From Pseudoalteromonas shioyasakiensis (GTDB lineage Bacteria > Pseudomonadota > Gammaproteobacteria > Enterobacterales > Alteromonadaceae), in contig NZ_CP077771.1 in NCBI RefSeq assembly GCF_019134595.1, forward strand, positions 620,001 through 684,000: a stretch of DNA of 64,000 bases, written 5' to 3'. Within the stretch, counting starts at the first letter, position 1; every line of letters starts with the position of its first letter. Below the pieces are notes generated by a model that was not told where the DNA came from, made no database searches, and saw only the letters and a list, made by a program, of their open reading frames with translations. Position numbers and translations under genes: made by a program. This document shows, one piece after another, positions 9,554 through 18,045 of the stretch.

Positions 9554-9763
9554 CAACAACTTGGTTCGCTAAACTATTCTCACAGCAACATCATACTGTT
9601 AAAGGCTTTGATGCTGTTTTGCCAAGTTAGTTCAAGATGTAACTCTTGATTGTCATCTGTTTCCTCGACCCAAACATAGACATAAAACGTTACACTTTAC
9701 TTGCTACATTGCTCATATCGGTGACGGTAGATATGACTCGAAAAAGCCCGCTACGGGCTTTTT
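9554..9763 (+). ncRNA. Probable RyhB-like iron-responsive small RNA
   Basis: This stretch of about 210 nt has no convincing ORF but carries a full transcription unit: promoter, Fur-like sites, folded body and a rho-independent terminator. It contains ACATTGCTCA (9706-9715), identical to the conserved pairing core of enterobacterial and Vibrio RyhB, in single-strand-like context just before the terminator. The 5' part folds into a nested stem: AACTTGG (9558-9564) pairs with CCAAGTT (9622-9628), and ACAGCA/ATCA pairs with TGATGCTGT. A second hairpin, TCAAGA/TCTTGA, lies at 9632-9649. The length resembles Vibrio RyhB rather than the roughly 90-nt E. coli form. The assignment rests on the core match and Fur context; no database comparison was possible. 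Confidence 0.6.
9741..9763 (+). terminator. Rho-independent terminator of the small RNA
   Basis: The stem GCCCG-CTA-CGGGC is extended by A5/T5 pairs and followed by a run of seven T. No protein gene precedes it on this strand, which supports a non-coding transcript. Confidence 0.85.
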
Positions 9764-9965
9764 TTATTTCTTTAATTTTTCTGTAAAATCTGTATCTTAA
9801 GCCTACTTGTTAATTGCAAAGCTTGCCGCTGTCTATAAATTGGGCATTTGCGGCTGTTGGGGCTAAACTAAAAGTGATGTTTTGCTCAGTGGCTGTTTGG
9901 CAATGCATTTTATCAATAGCTCAATGCTTTGCTATTGATACCTAACACACATTTGGAGGCAGACT

Positions 9966-10688
9966 ATGATCAAGCCTAATTTTAAAACACTATTGCTCGC
10001 TAGTACGTTAATCTTGTCACCTTTAGCAAATGCCAGTCTTGAAGATGCCCAATTAGCGGCGAATGAAGGTCGTTTTGAAGAAGCACTTCATGAATTTAAC
10101 TACCTTGCAGACAGAGGTTATGCCCCTGCAATGTATGAGCTTGCTAAAATGTACGAAGGTGGTTTTGGTGTACAACGCGACTACCGCAAAGCGGCAGAAT
10201 TGTACGAAAAGGCAGTAAAAAAAGTACATGCTGATTCAATGTTCGCATTGGGTGTACTTTATCAAGAAGGTAAAGGAGTCAGACTTGATAGAGAAAAAGC
10301 GATTTCACTATTTGAAATGGCATCACAAAAAAATCACCCAGCAGCGCAGTTTAATTTAGGGGTTATGTACGCCAATGGCGAAGGGGTAATTCAAGATTAC
10401 CGCACAGCACTCAGCTGGTACCAAAAGGCGGCAGCAAATAACTTTACTCTTGCTCAGTTCAATATGGCCTTAATGTATTACGAAGGTTTAGGAGTTCCTA
10501 AGAACCTCGAAAAATCATACATTTGGAATACCATTGCTGAATACAACGGCAACATGGATGCAAGCCATAGCCGTAAGCTAGATGAGCGCACTATGATGCC
10601 AGCAGAAATTGAAGCAGCGAAAGAAAAAGCAGACGCGATTTATGCAAAAATACAGGCTGGTTTATACGCACCTGACGGGCGTTTATAA
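9966..10688 (+). CDS. Exported Sel1-repeat (TPR-like) protein
   Basis: A 240-residue protein with a signal peptide (cleavage after SPLANA, about residue 23) and about four Sel1-like repeats, recognisable as AMYELAKMYEGGFGV, SMFALGVLYQEGKGV, AQFNLGVMYANGEGV and AQFNMALMYYEGLGV. Sel1 repeats form a helical solenoid that binds protein partners, here in the periplasm. The start has a strong GGAGG 6 bp upstream. It is a single gene facing the convergent aldehyde dehydrogenase. The partner is not indicated by context. Confidence 0.88.
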   Translation: MIKPNFKTLLLASTLILSPLANASLEDAQLAANEGRFEEALHEFNYLADRGYAPAMYELAKMYEGGFGVQRDYRKAAELYEKAVKKVHADSMFALGVLYQEGKGVRLDREKAISLFEMASQKNHPAAQFNLGVMYANGEGVIQDYRTALSWYQKAAANNFTLAQFNMALMYYEGLGVPKNLEKSYIWNTIAEYNGNMDASHSRKLDERTMMPAEIEAAKEKADAIYAKIQAGLYAPDGRL

Positions 10689-10707
10689 ACAAGCAGTGTA
10701 CTTGCGC

Positions 10708-12120
10708 TTAACGGCGCAAGTACATCCATTTTAATAGTCTGATAAGCAACTTGTTTTGCTTTAGCAACAAACTGGTACGAGGATTAAACTTTCCTGATAC
10801 TAGAGTATTTCTTGCATGGCTAAAGGTTTTAAAGCCTTCAATACCATGATAGTGCCCCATTCCAGACTCACCAATACCACCAAACGGTAGTTGGTCTGCA
10901 GTTACCTGCATCAGTACATCGTTAATTGCCAATGTACCGCTTCTGATTGATGAACTTAACTTACTTATTTTGTCTTTATCATGACCCAAAATGTATAAGG
11001 CAAGAGGTGATGAGTCGGCGTTTATAGTGTCAATCACCTGCTGCAGTGATTCATAACTCACAATTGGCAGTAAAGGCCCAAAGATCTCATCTTGCATTAC
11101 CCGCATATCGTCATTTACTTGCGTTAAAATATGCAAACCCATGCGATGCTTAAGTTCATCGACTTGGTGCCCTTCTATTGGCTCGAATACTTGAGCCCCT
11201 TTGTCTTTTGCATCATTTAATGTCGAAATTAAACGTTGATATTGCCTATCAGAGATAATCGAGGTGAGGTTTTTACCTTCAACACCTTGTTTAAAATGCT
11301 TTTTATACAGCTCACTGAGTTGCAGTACTAACTGATGCTCAAGCTTTTTGGGCACAAACACATAATCAGGAGCAACACATATTTGCCCTGCGTTGTTTAG
11401 CTTTCCGAATAACAGCGTTTTAGCAGCCTCTTTAATATTCACATCATCAAGAATCACAACCGGTGACTTGCCACCTAACTCAAGGGTCACTGGGGTGAGG
11501 TTTTTACTGGCCGCTTGCATCACTTTACGCCCTACTGATGTTGAGCCAGTAAATAGTAAATGAGCAAAAGGTAAATCACAAAAAGAGGCGGCGGTGTCGG
11601 CTTCGCCTTCAATAATAATGCAGTGCTCAGATATGTCACCGTCCATTATCTGCTTAATAACCGCATTGGTATGTGGGGTAAACTCGCTTAGTTTTAACAT
11701 AACGCGATTACCCGCCGCTAATGCGCTAAGAGCCGGTACTAATGCTAATTGAATTGGGTAATTCCATGGCGCAATAACACCTACAACTCCTTTAGGCTGA
11801 TAATGAATATGTGCCGATGAAGGCCATAAACTGATACCCACACTGCGTGACTCGTTTCGTGACCATTTAGGTAAGCGCTTTATGGTATCAGTTAATGACT
11901 TTACCGTTGGCAGTAAATCACCAAGCACAGTATCAAACTCGGTACGGTAGCCAAAGTCTTTACTTGTTGCAGCTACTAAGGCTTGCTCATTTTCAATTAG
12001 GCGGGATTTAATCGTTTTTAACAGCTTTATACGCTGATCAATCGCTAAATATGGCTCGGCCAAAAAGGCATCGTTGAGTTTTATAAATTCACTCTGTAAT
12101 TGTGCGTGTATATCAGTCAA
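10708..12120 (-). CDS. NAD(P)-dependent aldehyde dehydrogenase (coniferyl aldehyde dehydrogenase type)
   Basis: A 470-residue ALDH-superfamily enzyme oxidising an aldehyde to the acid. Visible landmarks are the cofactor-binding loop GVIAPWNYPIQ, the glycine motif FTGSTSVG, the catalytic-base motif TLELGGKSP and the nucleophile in NAGQICVAPDY. The C-terminal ~25 residues are basic and hydrophobic, as in ALDH3-like and CalB-like proteins. The start is a TTG with a weak AAGAGA ahead; no in-frame ATG lies nearby. A strong terminator separates it from the transporter gene upstream, so it is transcribed alone. The natural substrate is unproven. Confidence 0.87.
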   Translation of the reverse strand: MTDIHAQLQSEFIKLNDAFLAEPYLAIDQRIKLLKTIKSRLIENEQALVAATSKDFGYRTEFDTVLGDLLPTVKSLTDTIKRLPKWSRNESRSVGISLWPSSAHIHYQPKGVVGVIAPWNYPIQLALVPALSALAAGNRVMLKLSEFTPHTNAVIKQIMDGDISEHCIIIEGEADTAASFCDLPFAHLLFTGSTSVGRKVMQAASKNLTPVTLELGGKSPVVILDDVNIKEAAKTLLFGKLNNAGQICVAPDYVFVPKKLEHQLVLQLSELYKKHFKQGVEGKNLTSIISDRQYQRLISTLNDAKDKGAQVFEPIEGHQVDELKHRMGLHILTQVNDDMRVMQDEIFGPLLPIVSYESLQQVIDTINADSSPLALYILGHDKDKISKLSSSIRSGTLAINDVLMQVTADQLPFGGIGESGMGHYHGIEGFKTFSHARNTLVSGKFNPRTSLLLKQNKLLIRLLKWMYLRR

Positions 12121-12190
12121 AACATCATCTCTTGATAAACGATTTTAGCCACTATAACCAGCTATATTTATCTGAGCAACTTTATAAATG

Positions 12191-12219
12191 TAAAAACAGC
12201 GCTCATAGTGAGCGCTGTT
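12191..12219 (-). terminator. Terminator of the porin-DASS operon
   Basis: On the minus strand AACAGCGCTCA-CTA-TGAGCGCTGTT forms an 11-bp perfect stem followed by a short T-rich tail. It lies between the transporter stop and the aldehyde dehydrogenase start. Confidence 0.85.
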
Positions 12220-12254
12220 ATTGGTTGGAATAGGTTGAAAACTTAAAGGCTTAA

Positions 12255-13733
12255 CTAAAAACCAAATACCACTGCGGCAATAGTCATAGTAACTAATGTG
12301 ATCATCGCAATAGCAATTATGTTCAGTGCAAAGCCAGAGCGGATCATATCTCGCATTTGAATTTGCCCAGAGCCGAACACTATCGCATTAGGCGGAGTCG
12401 CAACTGGCATCATAAACGCACAGCTACACGCAATAGCCGCAGGAATAACCCATACAAGTGGTGTACCAAATACTGACTCAGCAACAGGGCCTAATAATGG
12501 TAAGAAACCTGCAGCTGTAGCCGTGTTACTGGTGATCTCAGTTAAGAAAGTGATTAAGGTTGCCACTGCTAGAACACTTAATACCAACGGAATTGCACTC
12601 GCTCCTTCAATCATGTGAGCAATGTATTCAGCAAGACCAGAAGATTTGATTTGCGCAGCTAGTGTTAAGCCACCACCGAATAGAAGCAACACGCCCCACG
12701 GTACTTTAGCGGCACTTTCCCAATCAAGAATACGCTCACCATCACCTTTGTTTGCCGGTAACACGAACAATAATAATGCTGCCGCAATAGCAATACCCGT
12801 ATCAGAGATTTTTAAGCCCGATAAGTCGGCAAGTACAGGTCTGAAGATCCAGCATACTGCCGCTAAAACAAACACGGCTGCTACGCCTTTTTCAGCGCGC
12901 TTCATTGCACCAAGCTCTTGTAACTGCGATAAAAATAACGATTTAGTATCTTTACTTGCTGCTTTGGCACAATCGGTATCTACTTTATAAGCAAACTTAG
13001 TTAACCAAACCCAACATAAAGCCAGCATAACAGTTGCAAGTGGTACACCTACTTTCATCCACTCAGCAAAGCCAATATCAATTTTGTAGCTGTCTGATAA
13101 ATACGCAGCCATAAGTGCATTGGGTGGGGTACCAATTAAGGTTGCAATACCACCGATACTTGCACCATAAGCGATTGATAATAATAATGCTTTACCAAAT
13201 TGATCATTTTCAGGGTTAGACTGTTTAACCAGCATAGTAATCGACATAGCAATTGGTAACATCATCACAGCAGTTGCTGTATTTGACATCCACATCGATA
13301 AAAATGCCGTTACTAACATCATGGCTAAAATTTGTAGGCTTGGCTTAGTACCAGCACGAAGCATGGTATTAAGCGCAATACGCTTATGTAAACCCCAACG
13401 CTCCATCGCGATTGAGATCAAAAAGCCGCCTAAGAATAAAAAGATCAAAGGGTGTGCATAAGGTGACGCGACCCCTTTGATTGCTGCAATGCCAGCAAGA
13501 GGTGATATAACCAGTGGCAATAATGAAGTAGCAGGAATTGGCACAACTTCGCTTACCCACCAAGTAGCCATCCAAAATGCAAGGCCTGCGGTACGTAGTG
13601 CTGATACACTCATACCCGCTGGTGGATCGATTAAGCAAGTTAATAACATCACTAATGGGCCCAGCAGTAACATTACTGTGCTCATTAATGGGCGTGGCTG
13701 TGAGCCATCTTTTGTTTGATTTACTAATGACAT
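12255..13733 (-). CDS. DASS/SLC13-family sodium-coupled anion (dicarboxylate) symporter
   Basis: A 492-residue polytopic membrane protein with the two family SNT motifs, MWMSNTATAVMMLP and ITSNTATAAGFLPL, which bind sodium and substrate in VcINDY-type carriers. It has about 11 hydrophobic helices. Such carriers import succinate, malate, citrate or, in some branches, sulfate. The gene begins 9 bp after the porin and shares its sigma-54 promoter. The DctB/DctD-like genes next door point to C4-dicarboxylates, but that is inference from context. Confidence 0.92.
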   Translation of the reverse strand: MSLVNQTKDGSQPRPLMSTVMLLLGPLVMLLTCLIDPPAGMSVSALRTAGLAFWMATWWVSEVVPIPATSLLPLVISPLAGIAAIKGVASPYAHPLIFLFLGGFLISIAMERWGLHKRIALNTMLRAGTKPSLQILAMMLVTAFLSMWMSNTATAVMMLPIAMSITMLVKQSNPENDQFGKALLLSIAYGASIGGIATLIGTPPNALMAAYLSDSYKIDIGFAEWMKVGVPLATVMLALCWVWLTKFAYKVDTDCAKAASKDTKSLFLSQLQELGAMKRAEKGVAAVFVLAAVCWIFRPVLADLSGLKISDTGIAIAAALLLFVLPANKGDGERILDWESAAKVPWGVLLLFGGGLTLAAQIKSSGLAEYIAHMIEGASAIPLVLSVLAVATLITFLTEITSNTATAAGFLPLLGPVAESVFGTPLVWVIPAAIACSCAFMMPVATPPNAIVFGSGQIQMRDMIRSGFALNIIAIAMITLVTMTIAAVVFGF

Positions 13734-13742
13734 ACCGACTCC

Positions 13743-14702
13743 TTAGAACTTGTATTTAAGACCAATTGCAACGCTGTTGTCTGATTCAAGTTCTAAATCT
13801 AAATCAGTATAGAATAAGTATGCTGTGGTTTGTTTATCAAAAACATAGTCAACACCTGCTGTCCATTGTTTACCTTCTTCAGCATGGCGAATTTTTGAGT
13901 CGTCTTTAACATATTGCAGCTTAGGTACCCATTTATCGATTGCATAGCTTGCGCTAAGTGCATAGCCATTGCCTTCTTTCGTACCGTCGGTTGATTCGCT
14001 GCGCTGGAATAAACCCGCTAACTGTAGGTTATCAAGTTTCCATGCTGCAACCACACGGCTTGCTGTTAACTTATTAAGTGCATCAACATGGCTGATAGCA
14101 ACATAGTAGTCTTTAGATTTTAATGCACGGTCACCATAAATAACCGTTGCCGCAAAACCATCTTCATCGTTGCTACTGTCATCTTTTGGTGCATAAGTTA
14201 ACGCAAGTGATGCGCCACCGTATGTTTTTGAGCTGTAGGTAATAGTATCGCCGATACGGTCTTGACCTGGGATCAGCTGTGCAATATCTGCTTGGGTTTC
14301 GTTAAAACCGTCTACTTTACCTTCTGAGTATTTAAAACGAGTGTCGTTACGACCGACAACCACTTCACCAAAATCACCTGCAAGGCCTAAGTAAGTATTA
14401 CGAGCTGAAAATGGCTCGCTGGTATCGTCATGTTCAAAGCCTTTTACTTGAACTTCGTATTTGAATACTGCTTTTAGCGACTCAGTTAGTTTGTGGCTAC
14501 CTTTAATACCAATACGAGAAAAAGGTGCTTCTATTTGCGTACCTTCATCTGCATAGCGCATAACGCCTGTATCTGTGTTTGCTATTTGAACTTCTGCTTT
14601 ACCGTATACCGCGTAGTCTGCTGCCATTGCTGAGCCAGCTGTGCTCGCTAAAATCACAGCCGCTGCTACGCGTGTTTTTGTATGAGTGAATATTGTTGTC
14701 AT
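13743..14702 (-). CDS. Outer-membrane general porin (OmpC/OmpU-like)
   Basis: A 319-residue porin with a signal peptide ending SAMA before ADYAVYGKAEVQ, alternating beta-strand pattern, the motif YAVYGKAEVQIANTD typical of the first strands, and a terminal aromatic residue (YKF) for BAM recognition. It should form a 16-strand diffusion channel feeding the inner-membrane carrier encoded 9 bp downstream. The AGGGG Shine-Dalgarno precedes the ATG. A sigma-54 promoter 46 bp upstream suggests it is not a constitutive porin but induced by the adjacent two-component system. Confidence 0.9.
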   Translation of the reverse strand: MTTIFTHTKTRVAAAVILASTAGSAMAADYAVYGKAEVQIANTDTGVMRYADEGTQIEAPFSRIGIKGSHKLTESLKAVFKYEVQVKGFEHDDTSEPFSARNTYLGLAGDFGEVVVGRNDTRFKYSEGKVDGFNETQADIAQLIPGQDRIGDTITYSSKTYGGASLALTYAPKDDSSNDEDGFAATVIYGDRALKSKDYYVAISHVDALNKLTASRVVAAWKLDNLQLAGLFQRSESTDGTKEGNGYALSASYAIDKWVPKLQYVKDDSKIRHAEEGKQWTAGVDYVFDKQTTAYLFYTDLDLELESDNSVAIGLKYKF

Positions 14703-14747
14703 TATGCGCCCCTTATTAGGTTCAAATTGTTGTTCCTAACTATTAAG

Positions 14748-14762
14748 GCAAGTTGGTTGCCA
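14748..14762 (-). promoter_or_regulatory. Sigma-54 (-24/-12) promoter for porin and DASS genes
   Basis: The minus-strand sequence TGGCAAC-CAAC-TTGC matches the RpoN consensus TGGCAC-N5-TTGC with GG and GC exactly 10 bases apart. The predicted start is near 14737, leaving a leader of about 35 nt with the AGGGG ribosome site. A sigma-54 activator is encoded immediately upstream. Confidence 0.8.
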
Positions 14763-14835
14763 ACTTAGTTAATTTTAAAAAAGCTGTTAAATAACAGTAA
14801 ATTAACTTTATTGACGTAAAAGAGGCTGTGTTTTA

Positions 14836-14886
14836 TGGGTGGATATCCACACATTTTTAAAAATATGCTGTCACCAGTTCCACCCA
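14836..14886. promoter_or_regulatory. Candidate upstream activating sequence for the DctD-like activator
   Basis: A perfect 12-bp palindrome GTGGATATCCAC lies at 14839-14850. TGGGTGG (14836-14842) is repeated in inverted form as CCACCCA (14880-14886). These sit 75-125 bp upstream of the sigma-54 promoter, the expected place for an enhancer. Confidence 0.45.
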
Positions 14887-14915
14887 TTGTGAAGAGTTTA
14901 ATATGAGAGGGCTGC

Positions 14916-16286
14916 TCAGTCTTTGAACATTTCGCGATTAATACCGTACTTGGTCATCTTGTCGTAAAGGGTTTTACGGGCAATTTGTAATGTAGCCATA
15001 GTCTCTTTTATGCTGCCGTTGTTACGCTCGAGCGCTTCTTCGATGAGTGATTGCTCATAAAAACTAATTTTCTCGGCAAGGCTTAAGTCCTGAGCAAGTT
15101 CGTTTTCATTATTTGCATCACTGTACGAGGCAAAGGCCAGATCAGAGCCCAGCAATACCGCACGTTCGGCCTGATTTCGAAGCTCTCGCACATTACCCGG
15201 CCAGTCATAAGCAAGTAGTCGCTGCTTTGCTTCACTACTGAGTGGTGCAGGTGGTTTATGAAAACGTGTCGCTGCTATCGAGCTAAAATGCTTAAACAAC
15301 AGTGGAATATCGGCCTTTCTGTCTCGTAATGCGGGGATACTCACTTTAACTAAGTTTAAGCGGTAATATAAATCGGCTCTAAACTCCCCTGCTTCGACTA
15401 GTGTCATTAAGTCTACTTTGGTGGCAGCAACAATACGCACGTCTAAATCAATAGCGTGGTTATCACCTACAGGCGTTACTTTACGCTCTTCAAGCACCCT
15501 TAATAACTTTACTTGTAAACTTGCAGGCGTTGACTCTATTTCATCTAAAAAGACAGTACCGCCTTTAGCAAATTCAAATTTACCTTGTCGAGATTGCGTA
15601 GCACCTGTATATGCGCCACTGGCTGCACCAAATAGCTCACTTTCAATCAGTTGCTCGGGGATTGCGCCGCAGTTAATGGCAACAAAATTAGCCGCTGATC
15701 TGTTACTTTGATCATGTAAGTAACGGGCAACTAATTCTTTACCTGTGCCTGTTTCTCCTTCTATTAGAACATCGGCAGGAGTATCGATTACCGCATTGAG
15801 TAAATGCATCATTTGTTGCATTTGCTCGGTTTCACCTAAAATTCGCACACCGGGCGCAGAGGTTTTCTCTACTGCTATTTTTAAGGCGCGGTTTTCCATC
15901 ACTAGAGCACGTTTTTCTAAAGCGCGGGCGATACAATCTAACAATTGCTCTGTCAGTGGCTTTTCGAATAAGTCATAGGCGCCTAGTTGCATGGCTTTCA
16001 CGGCCACAGATACATCTGCAAAGCCGGTAAGAAAAATAACCGGTAATTCACTATCAAAGGCTTTCACTTGTTCTAAAAATGCCAAGCCATCCATTTTTGG
16101 CATGTTTATGTCGCTTAATACAATTCCCTCAAAACGACGACTCAATTTTGAAAGTGCCGCTGTAGGCTCACTAAAACACTGAACTTGATAACCTTCAATC
16201 TCAAGGAGTTGCTTTAATGAATCGCGGATCACCGCTTCGTCATCAATAACGATTACCTGATTACAGGTCGCTGCAACTACACTCAT
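14916..16286 (-). CDS. Sigma-54-dependent response regulator, DctD-like
   Basis: A 456-residue NtrC-family activator. A receiver domain occupies residues ~10-125 with phosphoacceptor D59 in VLSDINMPKMDG. The AAA+ domain carries Walker A GETGTGKE, the sigma-54-contact loop GAYTGA and the GGTVFLDEI Walker B region. A C-terminal Fis-type helix-turn-helix follows. It overlaps the kinase stop by 4 bp. It should hydrolyse ATP to open the -24/-12 promoter found 150 bp downstream of its own stop codon. Its close relatives control C4-dicarboxylate uptake; the actual signal is not provable here. Confidence 0.92.
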   Translation of the reverse strand: MSVVAATCNQVIVIDDEAVIRDSLKQLLEIEGYQVQCFSEPTAALSKLSRRFEGIVLSDINMPKMDGLAFLEQVKAFDSELPVIFLTGFADVSVAVKAMQLGAYDLFEKPLTEQLLDCIARALEKRALVMENRALKIAVEKTSAPGVRILGETEQMQQMMHLLNAVIDTPADVLIEGETGTGKELVARYLHDQSNRSAANFVAINCGAIPEQLIESELFGAASGAYTGATQSRQGKFEFAKGGTVFLDEIESTPASLQVKLLRVLEERKVTPVGDNHAIDLDVRIVAATKVDLMTLVEAGEFRADLYYRLNLVKVSIPALRDRKADIPLLFKHFSSIAATRFHKPPAPLSSEAKQRLLAYDWPGNVRELRNQAERAVLLGSDLAFASYSDANNENELAQDLSLAEKISFYEQSLIEEALERNNGSIKETMATLQIARKTLYDKMTKYGINREMFKD

Positions 16287-18022
16287 GATGGTTCCTTATT
16301 TGTTTGTAAGGTTATTATAAATTGTGCGCCGCCTTCAGGGCGGTTATGCGCCGATAATCGACCGTTAAATGAGTCGATAATTTGTCGTGAAATAGATAAA
16401 CCCAAACCTAAACCGTTGCTGGTTTTAGTACTGTAAAATGGCTCAAAGATATTACCCAATGCATGTTGATCAATACCCGGCCCTGTATCAAGAATTGATA
16501 GCTTAACTCGGTCGTCGAATAGTTCGAGATCAAAACTTAATTCACGCTTTTCAGATTCACTCATTGCTTGGCTAGCATTGGTGATCACGTTAACCAATAC
16601 TTGTTCAAACTTAACGCTATCGACCCACACTGTTATATTTGCATCAATATCAGCAGCTTTTACCTCGATATCGTCTTGCTTTAACTGGGCGCTGGCGATC
16701 ATTAACGCATTTTTTAACATGCTCGCTAAGCTTTGCTGCCTAAGTTGAGTTTGCGCCGGTTTACTAAAATGCTTAAGTTGCGCGACAATCTTATGAACAC
16801 GCTCTATGAGTGACTGCACTAATACCAGATTTTCGCTGGCTTGCTCATTATTGCCTTTGATAAGTAACCGTTTTGCGCTCACTAAATAAGTATTCATAGC
16901 ACTTAAAGGCTGATTGATTTCATGGTTAATGCCTGCACTTAACTGACCTATCGTTGCAAGCTTGGCTGTTTGGATCAGTGCTTTTTGTGCTTTTTCAAGC
17001 GCTTGGGTTCGTTCTATTACTTCTTGCTCAAGGCTATGTCTTGAAAACAAGAGCTTTTTGTAGCCCGCAAAGCGCACCATCGCCATATGAATAAGCACAA
17101 CAGCAATAGCATAAAACACACTAAACCAAAGCAGCCGAGGTATTTGTGCAAGCTCCACATTAGTTACATCCACCAGCACACTGGCTTTGGCGTTTATAAT
17201 GTCTATTGTTTCGGTGGCGCTAATGAATCGCGCTTGCTTGCCATTAAGCTGAATGTTTTGCTGTGCGGTTTGTTCACTTAAAGGCTTATGATTATGATTA
17301 AGTAAGCTCGGTTTATGAGACAAGTAGCGGCGAGACTTAACCAAAGCAGCCATTTGTTCGTCGTTAAGCGATTCAAGTGACTTTAAACGCCAGTCCTCAA
17401 CGTCTGACATCACAATAACGCTATCTTCTAGTGCGATATAAAAGTGAGTGCTGTCTGATGCATTAAGTAGCTGACGGTCTTGTTCAAACTTTTTCGCATT
17501 CACTTTTAAAGTGACAACAGCAATAACTTTACCCTTATCAATAACCGGCTCTGAAAAGTAGATGCCCCGCTCACTTGAGCGCATGCCTAAAGCAAAATAA
17601 GCCACTTTTTCACCTTGCTTGGCTAAATAAAAATAAGGCCGAAAAGCAAAATTACTGCCCAAAAAGGTGTAATCAACTTGCCAGTTACTACTTGCCACAA
17701 CAGAGCCTGTTAAATCCATTAAATAGACATCTGATGCACCACTGGCACGTTGGATATCTTCTAAATAATAATTAACGGCTTGCTCGCCAATCCCTTGCTT
17801 AACCACAAAAGATTTAACTAAATCATTGGCACTAACTAGGGTAGGAATTGTTTTAAAGCGGGCTAATTCGCTTGAAAAATAATGACTTAACTGAGTAGCT
17901 TGAACACGGCTTTGTTGCTCTGCTTGTTGATAATCGTGAGCGCGTCCAACGTAAAAAACTAACACAAGCAACAATAAAAGCATTGCACCTGCAATTACTA
18001 ACTTTTTACTTAATGACGACAT
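16283..18022 (-). CDS. DctB-like membrane sensor histidine kinase
   Basis: A 579-residue kinase with a TM helix at about 8-25, a large periplasmic Cache-type sensor and a second TM near 300. A coiled-coil linker leads to the dimerisation box GINHEINQPLSAMN with the phosphorylated His. The HATPase domain has N, G1 (DTGPGI) and G2 (GLGLGLSI) boxes. The Cache domain of DctB binds C4-dicarboxylates in the periplasm. It is co-directional with the receptor gene 24 bp upstream and overlaps the regulator gene downstream, so the three may be co-transcribed. Confidence 0.92.
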   Translation of the reverse strand: MSSLSKKLVIAGAMLLLLLVLVFYVGRAHDYQQAEQQSRVQATQLSHYFSSELARFKTIPTLVSANDLVKSFVVKQGIGEQAVNYYLEDIQRASGASDVYLMDLTGSVVASSNWQVDYTFLGSNFAFRPYFYLAKQGEKVAYFALGMRSSERGIYFSEPVIDKGKVIAVVTLKVNAKKFEQDRQLLNASDSTHFYIALEDSVIVMSDVEDWRLKSLESLNDEQMAALVKSRRYLSHKPSLLNHNHKPLSEQTAQQNIQLNGKQARFISATETIDIINAKASVLVDVTNVELAQIPRLLWFSVFYAIAVVLIHMAMVRFAGYKKLLFSRHSLEQEVIERTQALEKAQKALIQTAKLATIGQLSAGINHEINQPLSAMNTYLVSAKRLLIKGNNEQASENLVLVQSLIERVHKIVAQLKHFSKPAQTQLRQQSLASMLKNALMIASAQLKQDDIEVKAADIDANITVWVDSVKFEQVLVNVITNASQAMSESEKRELSFDLELFDDRVKLSILDTGPGIDQHALGNIFEPFYSTKTSNGLGLGLSISRQIIDSFNGRLSAHNRPEGGAQFIITLQTNKEPS

Positions 18023-18045
18023 TCAAACCTTTGAGATCAGCGCAA

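Noticed and set aside
12617..12627. TGAGCAATGT within the transporter gene, complementary to the RyhB-like core
   Set aside because: The match is on the plus strand, while the mRNA is the minus strand and carries the same sense as the RNA, so no pairing can form.
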